64,000 nt of DNA from Falciphora oryzae (GCA_000733355.1 JNVV01000016.1:495978-559977); one strand, 5' to 3'. Positions 42,125-55,687 are shown, counted from the stretch's first letter. Numbers and translations: made by a program. Notes: generated by a model from the letters alone, not told the origin.

Positions 42125-45100
42125 GGCCGGACTGCGTCGAGGGAAGGAGTGGTAGTTTTGGGAGATGGCAGCCCAAACTCAGACTCGAGGGAAGAGCGAG
42201 GCAGAGAGAAGGGGGCGAAAAGATGGGGCGTGAAGGAAGAGAGACTCGGGAATGAGGACAGGATGGACAAACAACGCGGGGCGGTCGCACGTATGTATGT
42301 CTTATGTGATCCAGCCCTGGTGAGGCTGAGAGGGCGACCAGCCGGACGCAGCACAGGTCAGCCAAAAAAAGGAAGACGAGGAAACAAAACAAGCTGTGGG
42401 TGCGTGCGTTTTTGCCAGGGTCAGGGTCGACTATGCAGCGGGCCCTCACGGCGGTAGGGTATAGAGTAGCGATATATGCTCGCTAGGGTCGGTCTTTTTC
42501 TGGCTCGATATTCGTAGATCCTCGACTGGGAAGACAAAAAGGGAGGAAGGGGTAATGCCGTACGGGTGTTTGAAACAGATTAAGAGGAGAAAGAGGGAGG
42601 CAGAAACGTCGGGGCGGACAGCGGGAGAAGGAAAGGAGGGGGAAGGGAGAGGTGTGAGATGCCGAGCGTCTTCATTCGTCAAGATTTTTGTTTGTTTGAC
42701 CTTGATTGTGGAGATGGGCCTTTTTTTTTTTTTTTTTTTTTTTTTTCCTGTCCCCTCTGCACTCTTTCCCGTTTGTTTGCCGGCCGCGATGGTCGTGGAT
42801 TGTGGGAAATGGGGAAACGGGGGTAGGTAGTCCAGAACGGTAGATGAGACTGGTTGACGCTGTGAGTCGTGCGCGCGCACTTACGGCGAGGTGAACAGGG
42901 GAAGGAGAGAATAAATCGAAAGAGAGAAAGGGAGAAGAAAGAAAAGAAAAAAAGAAACAGAACAAAGTCTGACAAACACCACGGCGGCGGCGGCGGCGGC
43001 GATGGGTGATAGAGGTCAGTCAAGCCAGCGGATTTGGGTGCGGGCGGCTGGCGTCACTCTTCCAACTTGACGGTGCCTCGATGGCTGGGCTGGCTGGGCT
43101 GGCGGGCCAGGGGGAGGGGGGTGGGAACGCAGCGCAGCAGTCAGTCTCGGGTGGCAGTGGAGATGGGGGGTTGGATCTGATGTTGACGCAGGACGGACGG
43201 AGGAGCAGGCACGGCACAAGCACGGGCACCTGTCGCCTGGGAAATAAAAGGTACCGAGTACGTACTGAACAGGTACGCAGACCGGCGGGTACCACTGCCA
43301 GACCAGGAACCGGGCGGGCAAGGCACAAGCGGGCAATTGGCCGAGCCCAGACGGGGACTGGACGGGCAGGCGCAGCCAGGCACACAAGCCCAGGAGGGGC
43401 GCGCGCAAATGGTGCAGGCTGGAAAGGCTGGAAGGAAGGGTTGAAAGGACAAAGGTCAAACAACGTGCAAGCATGAAGCAAGTTGGGTTGGGCGGAACAG
43501 ACAATGAGGGTGTGTGAGAGCGAGCGCCAAAAAGAAGGCGGCGGCGGCAGGTGCTGGGTTGAGCTGGCTGGGCCGGCTGGAGCTGGCCACGGACAACCCT
43601 TCAATCGCGCGCGGGGGCGAAAGACAACGGCTAGATCGCGAGAGGGGTGAGGGAGCAACTTTGGACGATGGAGTTTATTTTCTTTTTTCTCTGTCCTTTT
43701 TTTTTCCTTCTTTTTCTTTTTTTTTTTTTTTTCCTCCCCCATTCGTGCTGTCTCTTATCCGAGTCTCTTCTATTTTGTCTGTCTGCGTGTTTGCGTGCGT
43801 CGTGCGTCCGCTGCTGCGTCTTCTCCTCTCCCCCACTCAACCCAGCAGGCTTCTTCGCTGCGTTCCCAAATATCCGCAGGCCGGACGGGCAATGTGGCAG
43901 CCTCTGTTGGTGCCGACCAAGGGCGTGGAAATCAATCGGCGGAGCAGTACTGCAAGGTACCTCGAGTCCTGGTGGCCCGTACCAGGTCCTCGACGCAGGT
44001 TGGCCGCAGCTCGTGGATGGGACAGGAACAGAGGCGACGGCTTACCCATTTTAGGCATGGCGCTGTGATGGTTGCATTAGGAGGGGCTGGCAGGGGGGCG
44101 GCAAGTGAGCGGATGACGACGAGCATGGATGATGAATAATAAGCAGTGCCCCTCTGTGTTTCCTCCACCCCTGGTCGGTCCCGCTGGCTGGCACCAGACC
44201 CCCTCCCCCACGACATAAAGAACGAGACTGCAATTGATGTCCCCTGTCGAGTACATTGACCGCGATAAACAACCTCGAAAAAATCACAACTGTGCATCTT
44301 TTCAACTTGAAAAAAATACGGTTTATAATACTTTGCAATCAGTATTAATATGTAAGCTGGTTTAATCTTCATTTTCCATTCAAGTGTGTGGAAATAGAGA
44401 GGGAAAAAAAAACATGTGCTAAAGTCGCTTCTTTTTGCGGGCTCGTTATTTTGTTGCGGTGGGCGAATCCGAGCCCACGCCCAACCGACCGGACGCCGCC
44501 ATGGGCCCCGCCCTTGGAAACGTCAGCAGGGAAGCCCGGCTGGCCGAACAGGGAAGGGAAAAACAAAATATGGGGAGCCGTGGGAGCCATGAGACGCGTC
44601 GCCTTTTTTTATCTTCCATACCGCCTTACTGACGATTTTGCCTTTGCGCACAGCGGTCAATCACGCACGGTGGGGATGGCCTGGACTGTTAAGGTCCAAG
44701 CGTCCTGGCCAAACATGCTGCTGTCCCGCAAAAATAGGTCGCTCAACTCGTTCGCTTTGCTTCAACTCCCGTCCGTGCCGCCAGTCGACCCCGACCGAGC
44801 ATGGAGGCTGTTGGTAAATGCATTTCCCACTTGGGCATCTACCACTTACGTCGTTTATCGTTGCAATTCCCCTGGCATTTAACCCCGATCCAAGGTTCAT
44901 GGTTGGTTTGACCCATCGCATGAGTGGACGAGCACGGGGGCTCACATCCCGTATCTCTCTCTCCACGAGGCAGCCCAGGAATAGATTAGGTAGCATTTGC
45001 CAGGCACAGCGTCGGGTGCCGAGCGCCTCGACGGTTTCCGTGGCCTGCTCGCGTCTCTTTCGCCCCGAGTACCTGCCCGGCTGACTCCCGCTACTGCGGT

Positions 45101-48100
45101 GTAAAGGGGCCGAGGCACGCCTTGCAGCAGCGAGCGGCTTGATCAGCTCACGGCGCCTGGCAGCCAAGTGGCCTGGGCGTCGGGCAGGGGGGCCAGCCCA
45201 GAACCGTCCTCAGGGCGCCAGCAGGGGGTCGGATACCTTGATCCACTGGACCGTTCCTGGGCGGCAGCTTCTTTGCCAAGTGGGGATCGAATTTTGCCTC
45301 ACTCAATCCCTCGTGAGCGACACGACGAATCGAATGCTGCGCAAAGGGGACTGTCTACCAACCTACATATGCGCTCGGAGATAAAATGTCTGGCTTGCGG
45401 GAATCCTAGACCGGGGGTGGGCGGGTGCGCCGCCTTTGGGGGTGATGGATCGGTAGAGCACGAGTACCAGCCACACCGTTCGAGCAGTCATCAATCTTGT
45501 CGGGCAAGGGCAAAGGCTCGTAAAGGTAGGACGTGGAGAAGCGTCAACTGCGTCAAAGAAAGTGTCATGAGCCCACCATGGCAATATCGCGAATGCAACC
45601 AATTCCCCGAGGCAACCCGCCCTTTTCTTATCGGCACATATCCTGCCAGGCAATCAATATCTGCAGAGACCATTTTCATCGGCTGCAGCCAACCGCCCGT
45701 GGCATCTGACTTGGCATCGGTGCGCCGTTGCAGCAGAGGACGAGGTTATGTTGCTTCGGCGCATGGTTGCGGTCTCGCAACCCTGCTGTGAACCAAGTAC
45801 CTCACAAGATACCGACCAACCTGCCTCTTTTATTCATGGAGCGCAGCAAACCAACAGCGAATTTCCACAACAGGCGAGTGCGTATGCAGGATCAGTCCGA
45901 GCTCCGTCGTCCATGAGGGATCAAAAAGGGAGGGAGAACAGGGCAAATGACAGACCGTGGACCCCGCCCAACTACTCGTACTGCCGTGGCTTACGCCTTG
46001 GCATTCCATCCTCTGCCGTATGTTGCCGTATGTTTCAATCTGTCTGCATCATATGACCCCCCGCCCACCATCACAAACCCGTCACCATCACACAAAATAT
46101 CGGCGCCCCCTGGATAAGCAACGGCACAGACAGTGTCTGGTGCCTGGTGCCTGTGCTGGGGATGTGGGCTTGGTGGGCTGGTGGTCTTTCCGCTCACACA
46201 AATTGAGCTACATACAGGCCTACAAACGGCAGTATCAACACGGTATGACCAACCGTAGAAGCAATCGTGTGCTCAGTATCTTGGAACCCGTATGCGGGCT
46301 GAAGTACGACAGCATCCGCAACTAAACCAAATAGCCACTCACAGAACGGGCAGCGGGTTTTGTGCGCGGCGATCGGGTCTGGAGTGTTCTGGGCCGGCTT
46401 CGACTCGCTTCGGTCTCTTCGGTCGCCGTCGACACAGGACGGCGTTGTGTCGAGCCCGCCCCGTCTTCGTCCCAACCCCCTAGTCTGCGCCTGCCCTGTG
46501 TGACACTCTGGGAATACAGTCCAGCCGACCTGTGGTGTGGAGTCATCCGTCTCGTCTCGGGACCTGGCCGCTGTTCTGCTGCCGTGCTGCCGCGCCGATA
46601 GCCCTCCGAGAGATGAGCGTGCAGGTAGACATCCACTCCGTACCTAGGCGGTCGGCGTCCGAAGCGGCGTTCCTGGAGCCGTCTCGAGTCAGGCTGCCGA
46701 TCACAGACGCGCGCTGACGACAGAAGCGGGTCAGCCATGTATAGTGCTCGAGATATTTATCGGCGGGCGCTTGGAGTGTGCCGAGGATCAATAGATAGTG
46801 AGGCGTTTCCAAGCTAAACAGCCTCGCAGCATACACCTATATCTTCTTCTGTTATTCTTGCCCTGCGCAAGTATGCGGGGCAAACATGGGTAAGAAAAAA
46901 GAAGACAAAATGGCGAACCCGAACCCACTCATCCAAAGTACCGTGGGACTTGCAGTATATGCCGTGAAGTGTCTTCTACCCACAGCCCCTTCCCTATTCC
47001 CCCACTTGACACTTGAAACAAGGGAGGCCTTCCGGGGTTTGTGCTTGTGCCGCAGGGACCGACGGTGTGCGAACCGGTGGGACAAGACTGCCTTCCGACT
47101 GCCTTGCGTTGCGTTGTGTCTGCTTCTGTACGCGGCGGGCAATCCGGTCTAGCTAGGCTGGCGACGGCCCCGAATCTCGACAAACGGTGCGGACAAGGTC
47201 GGATGGCTGACTGGACGGCAGGACTGTGTGTATTGCAGCCAGACAAGCAGTGCACGTAGAAAACACGGCATGCTGACGACCCTTCCTGCCGTGCCGTGTC
47301 TGGTGCCTGTCAGTTTCGCCGGCACCCCGTTGGATTCTCCTCCTTCCACGGCAAATCCCGTATGCTACAAAAACCCAGAGACGACCAAGGCAGGCCATGC
47401 TTTGGCGCCGGCTTGAGATATTGTAATCCCGGTGCTCCGGGTCTCGTCATGCTCTCCTCGTTGGCACCTCTTTCAGGGCGAAAGTGAAGGATTTATGGGT
47501 CCGCCGGGCGGTCCAACCAATAAAACCTCGGTCTGGGGACTTAGGGGTGCCAACGATTATTTGGGCAACGTGGTAGGGCAAGACAACGGCAAAAGAGAAC
47601 CCTTGTTTGCGAACCATATTCCATGTCGTTCTATCCGTGCCGCTCGCTGCGGGGCACATCCCCGGGCGGGCGCGAAACGGATAGACGACGGGATTCAGGG
47701 TTTATTCTGCCATCGCGGAGAAGCCGCGCACAAGCCTGTCTGAAGCATGAGCATCTTGATAGGGTGCTTCGGTGGCAATGCAGGCATCCTCCAGAGTCTG
47801 CACGGCATGGTCATGCATAGAACGTACTACCCACCGCTCTGCTTCGACAAACTCTGACGGGCCGGAGAGTGAACCCCCGGCGTGGCTCGACCGACGGATC
47901 CTAAAGCAGTAAATTTGCAGACCCCTTCGCCTGTGCCCGCGGCTCGGCATAGCGGCCGAGCAGGACATTGGTTATTGTCTCCAGACCGAGATGGAGGCAG
48001 GGCAAACGTGCCCATAAGCGTGTTGTTTCGGGACCGACGCTGCATGCACAGATAAACCAAATACTGCGATCGAAGTGGGAGCCTCCGGCCCCGATGTTGG

Positions 48101-48874
48101 CGCGATGTCGACACGTGCAGACGGGACGTCTTGGTGTGGTTTTCCCGTCCGGCTCGGAGTGCCACCGTCCTTTGGCCAGGAAGAGCGTGGAACGCGGCGA
48201 TGGAGGCGCCGGGGACTTGACAGATCCATCAGGTGTGGATCCTCGCGGTGCGGGTGCATCCATTAAGGAACGTTGGACTCCGTTGCCGATCCCGTCTTGC
48301 GCATCTCCCGTCCCGCCTAGCCAAGGGTGCCGTCGATCACCTCCGGAGGCTGGGATGATGGGAGGACGGACAGGCCAGTTGGACTGGCGCTGGAGGTGGG
48401 CATACTCGTCCACAACAAAAAAAAAAAAAAGCCGGCCCTCTGACCTGTATCACCACCAAAAGAAGATACAGATAAGGATATAGGAACAGGAAAAAAAATA
48501 TTGGAGCAGGGAAGGATATAGGAGTAGGAATAGGAAAGTATATAAGGAAAAATACAGGAAACTATTAAGGAAGGACTTGAGGCAATGGACTATCTTTTTT
48601 GTCGTGAACGAGGCATGGTGGCAGAGGTTGGACAAGGGCCACAAGCGCGTGAGATAAAAATCTTGCTGGCAATGAATACGTTTAGGTTCCAAGCCATCAA
48701 ACGATAACCCCATTGCGCCTCGTTTGTAATTCGCCACGAAACACGATCAACAAATTCCAAAACGATATGATGGGCATATTGGCCGCAAGTGTGTGGTGGG
48801 GAAAGACCTCGAAGGAAACAGAAAAAAATAAACGGCCACACCAATGGAGCAGCGACATGCGACCCAAAAGGAAA
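42125..48874. other. Gene-poor region upstream of the C2H2 factor
   Basis: 6.75 kb with no recognisable gene. The first 1.9 kb upstream of the ATG is rich in long pyrimidine and purine tracts (T26 at 42721-42746, a (CGG)6 run at 42982-42999, T runs at 43697-43732) and probably contains a long 5' leader and promoter. Open frames such as those near 43016-43742, 44661-45167 and 47901-48413 have biased, repetitive composition and no domains. Confidence 0.55.
42721..42746. repeat. T26 homopolymer
   Basis: 26 uninterrupted T, about 600 bp upstream of the C2H2 start codon. On the gene's strand this is a poly-A tract of the kind that keeps promoters free of nucleosomes. Confidence 0.9.
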
Positions 48875-48928
48875 GGCCCTACTGGAATCGAGTCTTGTTC
48901 AGAACCTCATGTGCTATAACCATTACAC
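48875..48928 (-). pseudogene. Truncated tRNA-Gln copy
   Basis: Starts GGCCCTACTGG like the acceptor and T arm of the neighbouring tRNA, then jumps to AGAACCTCATGTG...CATTACAC, matching its D-arm side. The anticodon-arm part is missing. It lies 10 bp from the intact gene in the same orientation, so it is probably a decayed tandem duplicate. Confidence 0.6.
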
Positions 48929-48937
48929 AAAAAGAAA

Positions 48938-49022
48938 GGTCCTACTGGGATTCGAACCCAGGTCATCAGGAGACGATCTGTGAATCAGAACCTGATGTGA
49001 TAACCAACTACACTATAGAACC
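48938..49022 (-). tRNA. tRNA-Gln (anticodon CTG) with 13-nt intron
   Basis: 85 bp on the minus strand. The acceptor stem is GGTTCTA with TAGGACC (one G-T pair). The D arm has GTG/CAC, the T arm is CTGGG TTCGAAT CCCAG, and the anticodon stem is TCAGG/CCTGA. The loop reads TT-CTG-A, then 13 extra bases, then T. The extra bases sit one nucleotide after the anticodon, the usual place for nuclear tRNA introns. Internal A and B boxes are present (GTGTAGTTGG; GGTTCGAATCC). A T5 run follows 8 bases downstream and fits Pol III termination. Decoding CAG as Gln follows from the anticodon. Confidence 0.92.
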
Positions 49023-51603
49023 GATTGTCAAGCGGGAATTGCATGCTGGGCACGAGGACTCGGTGGGCTTATATGGAACATGACATGACGCAGATCATGC
49101 AGAGTAGGCTGGGGTCAAGTGTGGGGTGCCATCCCTTATCCCAAATACACCGGCATATGTATTTTCCAAGTTGGGAAAACTGACATCAAAAGCATGCTTG
49201 TTGATACAAGCCGCAAATGCCCTACGTAGTACACGGGTGGGTGAGTGTGAGCTAGTGGCTTGTGGGAGGCGCGCCTCAGGGGCCGTGATAGTTCCCGTCT
49301 GCATATAAGATTCCACTTCGGGCGGGTGGGACGAGATCCCGAAGAATAATGCTTCACCCGCTCGCTGCTTGAAATTTCCTATGTAGCTGGCCTTCGACAG
49401 GAACCCCCCCTGGAGTTATCTGTCTACTGGTCATGCTCAGGATATCTACACCGGCTGCTGTGATCGTAGCCATGTGGTGCACTGTAGTTCGTGGGGCAGG
49501 ATTGTGGATTTGAAGTGACGGGCATCGTCTTCACATGGCATCAACGCAGCCACCTGACTGGCCAAGTGTGGCCTTGCAGGATTGTATGGCGACTGCCGTA
49601 ACCTACGCACCATAACCGCACATGTATATTTCGTGCAGTTGCATGCCGCGCTCCGCGAGCGTGCGCCGGGGCGGCCAGCATTGAATGCTACCGAAGATGC
49701 GCCGATCGGGTCCTGAAGGCATCGCTCCAGGAAAATGGCGCAAAGAAACGAAGATGCGTCGGGGGGTCGGCCCATCCCCGGCCTGAGGGGAAATGGGAAA
49801 TGCGTATGCGGTGCTTGGTTTTTCGTCTAGTCGTGGGAGTGTGTACGGGGCGCATTCAGGCTGATTTGCCCGAGTTCTTCTCGTTCTTCTTTTTCCCTCT
49901 GTCCCCTTTGTTTTACTGTCCAGGGAGATGGATCACACAGATGCTCCGGTTTGCGCACGCCCCGTCGCCTCAGCTGTCCACATTAGATCCTGACAACTAG
50001 CTTGCAAGGTGCGCCCAGAGCCGTCTGGCGGGCAATGAGACAGAAGTAGCCGTCGAGCCGACAGAATGCACATGAATGTTCCCTTGATGCCACACACTAG
50101 CCTGTACGTGGTGCAGCAGCAAGAGAAGGAATGGCCGGGTCTGGCGCGCAAAGGAGCCCGACACTCACCGCTCCTCTCGTGTTGCATGGTTGGTAGCGGT
50201 TGGGCTGGCACATCTGGGTGAGGTGGACTCAGTTGGCTGCAAATCGGCTAGCAGAGGCGAAATTACGTCAGTTCCGAATACATATTCATCGTAGCTCTGA
50301 AATAGCCCCACTCTGTTCTCCCTATCAACCGATCCCCGCCGGCTTCATGGAACCTCCATTGACCGCAAATACGGAACGAGAGAGAGCACCGGGACTGTCT
50401 ACTGTTGCTTCACGCCGGGCTATTTGACTTATCCCCAGTAACTGTAGACAATATTGACACAATCTTTACGGCGGATGCCGGTCAGAGAGTTATTTTCGTC
50501 CAGAACGCGCTGGTGGGGCGGCTGGCATCAATGCATCGCTATCCCATACCCCTCCACGGCGAGGATGCCCTAATGGGATGACATTGGGTTTATTCTATAT
50601 CCCTCGAAGCCGCAAAAGAAGCCGCAAGAGCCGCCATGGAAGATTGGAGGTGTGGTCGGGAGTGCCACCCGGTAGTGCCCTGCTCAAAGGTTCGCAGGGC
50701 AGCCTGCCCGTAGGTACAGGCTGTGGGGGCTCTCAACATGCATCGATAGGACATGAGCATTCAGGTCTCCCCAACGAAGCGACATAATCCGAAAGACCCG
50801 CAAGAGGTAAGGATAATTTGGGCGGAGTTGGCGGTCCAGAACCACAACGGGCGGCAGCGAGCGACGCACGCTTGCTCTCCAGCAGCGAGGGAGCCACTCC
50901 ACGCGCGATGCCCCTGCAACCCTGACTGCGTGTGCCTGCTGCAAGTGGTATGGTGCAGCTCTCCTGAAGGCTGCCACGAGGAATTGATATCAGCGAGCCG
51001 ACTTCCCCCAGCGAGGTGATACTCGACGCCGCCCGTTTCCTCGACGTCGCCAGGCCTCAAAGTTCCCAAACGACTTTCTGTTCCTTTTGAATAAAAAAAA
51101 AAAAAGGGTACTCCGTGCGCTTCGCCTGCTCGCCCACGCTCACGGCCGCCACCGCTAATCGCATTCCCAATTCCTTTCGTCCATCGCCGTCGCAGAGACG
51201 GCCGTTACCGCTCCCATCTGCACCTTACCTTCTCGCCTTTTGTCTCTGCGCCATCAGCCCCTCTCTTCCGTGGCACCTCGCCATTGCTTCGTCTTCCAGA
51301 CTAATAAAATTATCTGCCACCTCATTGGCATCGTTGGCTTTATTCTTATCTCTTTTCACTAAGCACATTTTAATCCGATTTTAGTTTCCCAAATTAGGCG
51401 GACTCCGCTTGTCTCCTTGTCATTCAAGTCGGCCAAGTCAGCGTTGCCCCTCCGGTTAGGAGGCGCACCCCAGCAGGCAGGCGTGCAGGCCAGCACAAGG
51501 GCAACCTAGGAAGGAGCTCGGGCCTGGCGGCGCTGGAACCCCACCCCACCCGGACGAGCAAAACCTCACAGAGCCAAGTATTGCAGCACAAGCCCTGGAC
51601 ACG
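49023..51603. other. Gene-free region upstream of TPS2
   Basis: 2.6 kb without a recognisable gene. The last about 500 bp is pyrimidine-rich after an A13 run (51091-51103) and likely holds the TPS2 promoter and leader. CCCCT pentamers, the core of yeast stress-response elements, occur at 51258-51262 and 51447-51451; being only 5 bp long, they could be chance. Confidence 0.55.
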
Positions 51604-54600
51604 ATGGCCCCCCCGTCGGCGATTAAGACGGGCTCTGGCGACGGCGAATCCCCGCTCCCGCCGGCTCTCGACGACTCCATCACGCAGGTGCCCGTAACTC
51701 CTGGCATCCACGGCTCGACCTACTTCGACACGGGCCGCGACGACGACAAGGACGACGACTACGACGAACGTGGAGAACGCCGAGGTTGCTTTGGGCCACA
51801 GTTCCGCGACATGGTCAGCTCCCCCGTTGGCCTCGGCTTGGGCGACGACGGTCTGGGCCCCCATGCCGCCGACCCCGCCTCGGCGCCCGACCCCGAGATC
51901 CGCAAAAGGATAGGAATGTCGAGGGCAGCCACCCGCAAGGAGTCGTTGACCAACATCCGCGCCCTCAACCCCGACCTGTCCCTGAGCGGCAACATTATCT
52001 CCGCCACCTTCAACATCCCCTATTCGCTCGAGTATAGGAAAGGCGCCGACTGGGTAAGCCACTGCGCTCTCTTCTTGAGCTCCGGGCCCGGTGCCCCCTT
52101 GCTCCTTCTTGGCGACTGACTGTACACTACACGCAACCACACAGATCTTAAACCCGCGCCGAGGCCAGTCGGCCCTCTTCGATTCGCTTTCCCACCTCTC
52201 CTCGGAGAACACACCCTGGAACCACACCGTGGTCGCTTGGACCGGCGAGATCGAGCCGCCCAAGGACCTGCCGTCGCCTCCGCAGACGCCCCCGGCCACC
52301 ACAGCAAACCTTCCCGCCCTTAATTCGCTCTCCAAGCCCATCCCCGTCAATGGCGAGGCCCCGGCCCCTGCGCCTACACCTGCTGAGGGCTTGTGGATCC
52401 CCCGCGAAGACCAGCAGCGCCTCGAGAGCCAGCTGTCGCACGACCCGAGGATTAAGACGGCCGCAGTCTGGCTCTGCGATGGCAACGAGATTACCGAGGA
52501 TGGCATCACGCTCAAGGACCAGGCGCGGTGGAGGCGCTTCGCGGAGCACGAGCTGTACAACCTCTTTCACTACAAGCAGCACGAGCCCAACGACGGCCGC
52601 AAAGAGCGTGTGCAATGGGCCGATTACTACCGTATGAACCAGAAGTTCGCCAACCGTATCATCGAGATCTACAAGCCCGGCGACATTGTCGTCGTTCACG
52701 ACTACTACCTGATGCTGGTTCCCAGCATGCTGCGCCAGCGCGCCCCCCACATTTACATCACCTTCTTCCTGCACTCGCCCTTCCCCTCGAGCGAGTTCTT
52801 CCGCTGCCTGCCCCGCCGCAAGGAGGTGCTTGAGGGAGTTCTAGGCTCCAACCTGATCGGCTTCCAGAGCTACAGCTACTCGCGCCACTTCAGCAGTTGC
52901 TGCACCCGCGTGCTGGGCTACTCCTCCGACGCCAAGGGTGTCAACGCCTACGGCGCCCGCGTTGAAGTGGGCGTCTTCCCCATCGGGATCGACGCCCTCA
53001 AGGTCGAGAGCCTGGCCTGGAGCGATTCGGTCAACCGCCTGAACACGGATCTACGCGAGAGGATTAGCCAGGGCCGGAAGCTGATCGTCGGTCGCGACCG
53101 CCTCGACTCGGTGCGAGGTGTCGCCCAGAAGCTCCGCGCGTTCGAGCGCTTCCTTGAGAACTACCCCGAGTGGCGTGACAAGGTTGTGCTGATCCAGGTG
53201 ACGAGCCCGACCAGCATCGAGGGGGAGCAGGAGGACAACAAGGTCAGCACGCTGGTCAACGAGCTGGTCATGAGGATCAACGGCATGTACGGAAGTCTGG
53301 GCTTTGAGCCCGTGCGCCACTTCTCCTCGTACATCAGCCAGGACGAGTACTTCGCCCTCCTTCGCGCCGCCGACATCGGCCTCATCACCAGTGTCCGAGA
53401 CGGCATGAACACCACCTCGATGGAGTACGTCATATGCCAGCGCGACTCTCACGGACCCCTGATTCTGTCCGAGTTCTCAGGAACTGCCGGTAGCCTGCGC
53501 GATGCCATCCACATCAACCCCTGGGACTTCACTAGCGTCGCCGACGAGATAAACCGTGCCTTGACTATGGACAAGGAGCAGCGCAAGAAGATGCAGACGG
53601 AGCTCTATAGGCACGTCACCACCAAGACAGTGCAGGAGTGGATCACGGGGCTCATTACCCAGCTCGTCCACGTCCTCGGCTCCGGCCAAAACACCATCAC
53701 TACCCCGCTCCTGGATCGTGCAGACCTCCTGCGGACTTACCGCGCCGCCGGCAAGCGCCTATTCATGTTCGATTACGACGGCACCCTGACCCCCATCGTG
53801 CGCGAGCCGAGCGCCGCCATCCCCACCGAGCGCCTACTCCAGACCCTCAAGGCCCTCGCGGCCGATGACCGGAACGTGGTATGGATCATCAGCGGCAGGG
53901 ACCAGGACTTCCTCTCTGCTCACCTGGGTCACATTGCCGGTCTGGGTTTCAGCGCCGAGCACGGCAGCTTTATGAAGCATCCCGGCAGCGACGAGTGGGA
54001 GAACCTGGCCGACAAGTTTGACATGGGCTGGCAGGAGGAGGTCATGACCTGCTTCCAAAAGTACACGGAACAGTGCGAGGGTAAGTTTCTGCTGCTTATC
54101 CCCTCGGGTGCCGTTGAGCTGCAAAATGCAGATCTTCCCTCTGAGCCAACCACGTACTTCTTTTCAAGGATAAATTCAGCTATCCCCTTCCTATTCAGCC
54201 AGTGCAGCTCAACGGCACTTGAGGGATTGCTTTTAGAACCCCGACTTGGCTCGCTGGCTAACTACTCTTACATTAGGCACCTTTATCGAGCGCAAGCGCT
54301 GCGCCCTGACGTGGCACTATCGCCTCGCGGACCAGGAGCAGGGCCCCAAGATGGCGCGTGACTGCCACAAAGAGCTCGAGGCCACGGTAGCGAGGAAGTG
54401 GGATGTCGAGGTGATGCCAGGCAAGGCGAACCTGGAGGTGCGACCGACGTTTATCAACAAGGGCCAGATAGCCAAGCGTTTGGTTCTCGAGTACAATGCC
54501 AGCCTAGTCGCCGAGGGTCGAGACAAGCTTGGCTTTGTGCTTTGCATGGGCGACGATTTTACCGACGAGGATATGTTCCGCTCTCTCAACACCCTTTCGG

Positions 54601-54875
54601 TGCCCGCCGACGGCGCTGCCGAGCCAGAGCTTAAAACGGAGCATGTTTTCAGTACTACTGTCGGGCCCAGCACGAAGGTTACGCTGGCGCGCTGGCACCT
54701 GCTCGAGTCCGAAGACGTGGTCGAATGCGCGGCCCTTTTGGCTGGTGATACCGACGCAGCCTTCCTTTCCGCGACGGGTGACGGTGTCGTCGAGACTGTG
54801 AAGCCCCTTGGGATCAGCGAGAACAATCTGGCCGCCCTTAGTGAGGTCGAGGGGAGGGTTCCTGATGTCCTATAA
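51604..54875 (+). CDS. TPS2: Trehalose-6-phosphate phosphatase
   Basis: Removes phosphate from trehalose-6-phosphate, the last step of trehalose synthesis, in the cytosolic trehalose synthase complex. Three exons, 51604-52053, 52145-54080 and 54277-54875, give 994 residues, a normal size for fungal Tps2. Introns are 91 and 196 nt; the second has a GCTAAC branch site. After a poorly conserved N-terminus comes a glycosyltransferase-20 (TPS-like) domain, about residues 140-640, with VVVHDYYLMLVP, HSPFPSSEFFR and SVRDGMNTTSMEY. The C-terminal HAD-type phosphatase domain starts at MFDYDGTLTPI, with Asp693 as probable nucleophile and Asp695, and ends with GDDFTDED at residues 887-894. Trehalose protects against heat, osmotic and desiccation stress, and Tps2 matters for growth at high temperature in yeast and other fungi. 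Confidence 0.96.
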
Positions 54876-55687
54876 CTAATCTCTCTGGCCACTTCCATCT
54901 TTCTTCTTGCCCTTCCCCTTTTTTATGCACTGTCATTTTTTCTCACCCGTACGTATCCTACATGGAAAAGTAGAGCTTCGTTACAGAGGGCGAGGGCGAG
55001 CTAGCTTCGATCGGTCTCCGACTCCCTCAAGCTCGTCACAAACAGCAGGATTAGGGCTATTATCTTATACAAGGCGATGAGTAGAGGCAGGTCAGTACAT
55101 ATAGATTCGCTGCCCGGCAATTACCGAAACTTTACATATTCTCGCGGGCTGCCTCATTATCCTCGCTCTCCATGTTCTTAAGTGAGGTTTTGTTGTGCCT
55201 ATTACTTCTTTGCTAAATATGAGATAAAAGTAGGGGGAGAGGGAAAAGGAAGGGGGGAAAAGGTATTACTTGAAGCAATATCATTACTTTAATATTTGCA
55301 TTTAGTAAAAGCATTTATATTAATGCTGTATTCCTTCAACCCGCCCATCGTCAACTGCTGAGGGCTCAAGGTGGCTCCTGAACCCCTAATTCGTACCTTC
55401 AGCACGAAATTATGATAAGGTGCGGAGAGGTGCAGAGATTGGTAGAGGGGAGGGCAGCAGTTTATTAATTTCAGCCGGAATCTGGAAGTTGACAGGTTTA
55501 CGCCAGGTTTCTCAGCTTACACGGGTGCTTATTTCAGGGGCTGCGGTGATCTCGTCAACTGGCTTGCCAGAATTTTACCAAATTCGTACGTATAAACCAA
55601 TAAACCGAAACTGCAAAGAAAACAGGATAGTAGATATCAATACTATTCAACAATATTATTGGGGCTGGATGCATGCCCCATGGTCCA
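54876..55687. other. Intergenic, convergent 3' ends
   Basis: AT-rich 0.8 kb between TPS2 and the F-box-like gene. No gene seen. Confidence 0.55.

Noticed and set aside
43016..44068. Several long open frames in the C2H2 upstream region
   Set aside because: They consist of homopolymer-derived Lys, Phe or Pro/Arg-rich sequence with no domains, and overlap on both strands.
51258..51451. Stress-response elements (CCCCT) upstream of TPS2 as a firm regulatory call
   Set aside because: Two 5-bp matches in a C-rich leader are expected by chance; mentioned only as a weak hint.
54081..54361. Unspliced extension of the second TPS2 exon
   Set aside because: The readthrough frame stops early and breaks the phosphatase domain; splicing 54081-54276 restores the conserved sequence.
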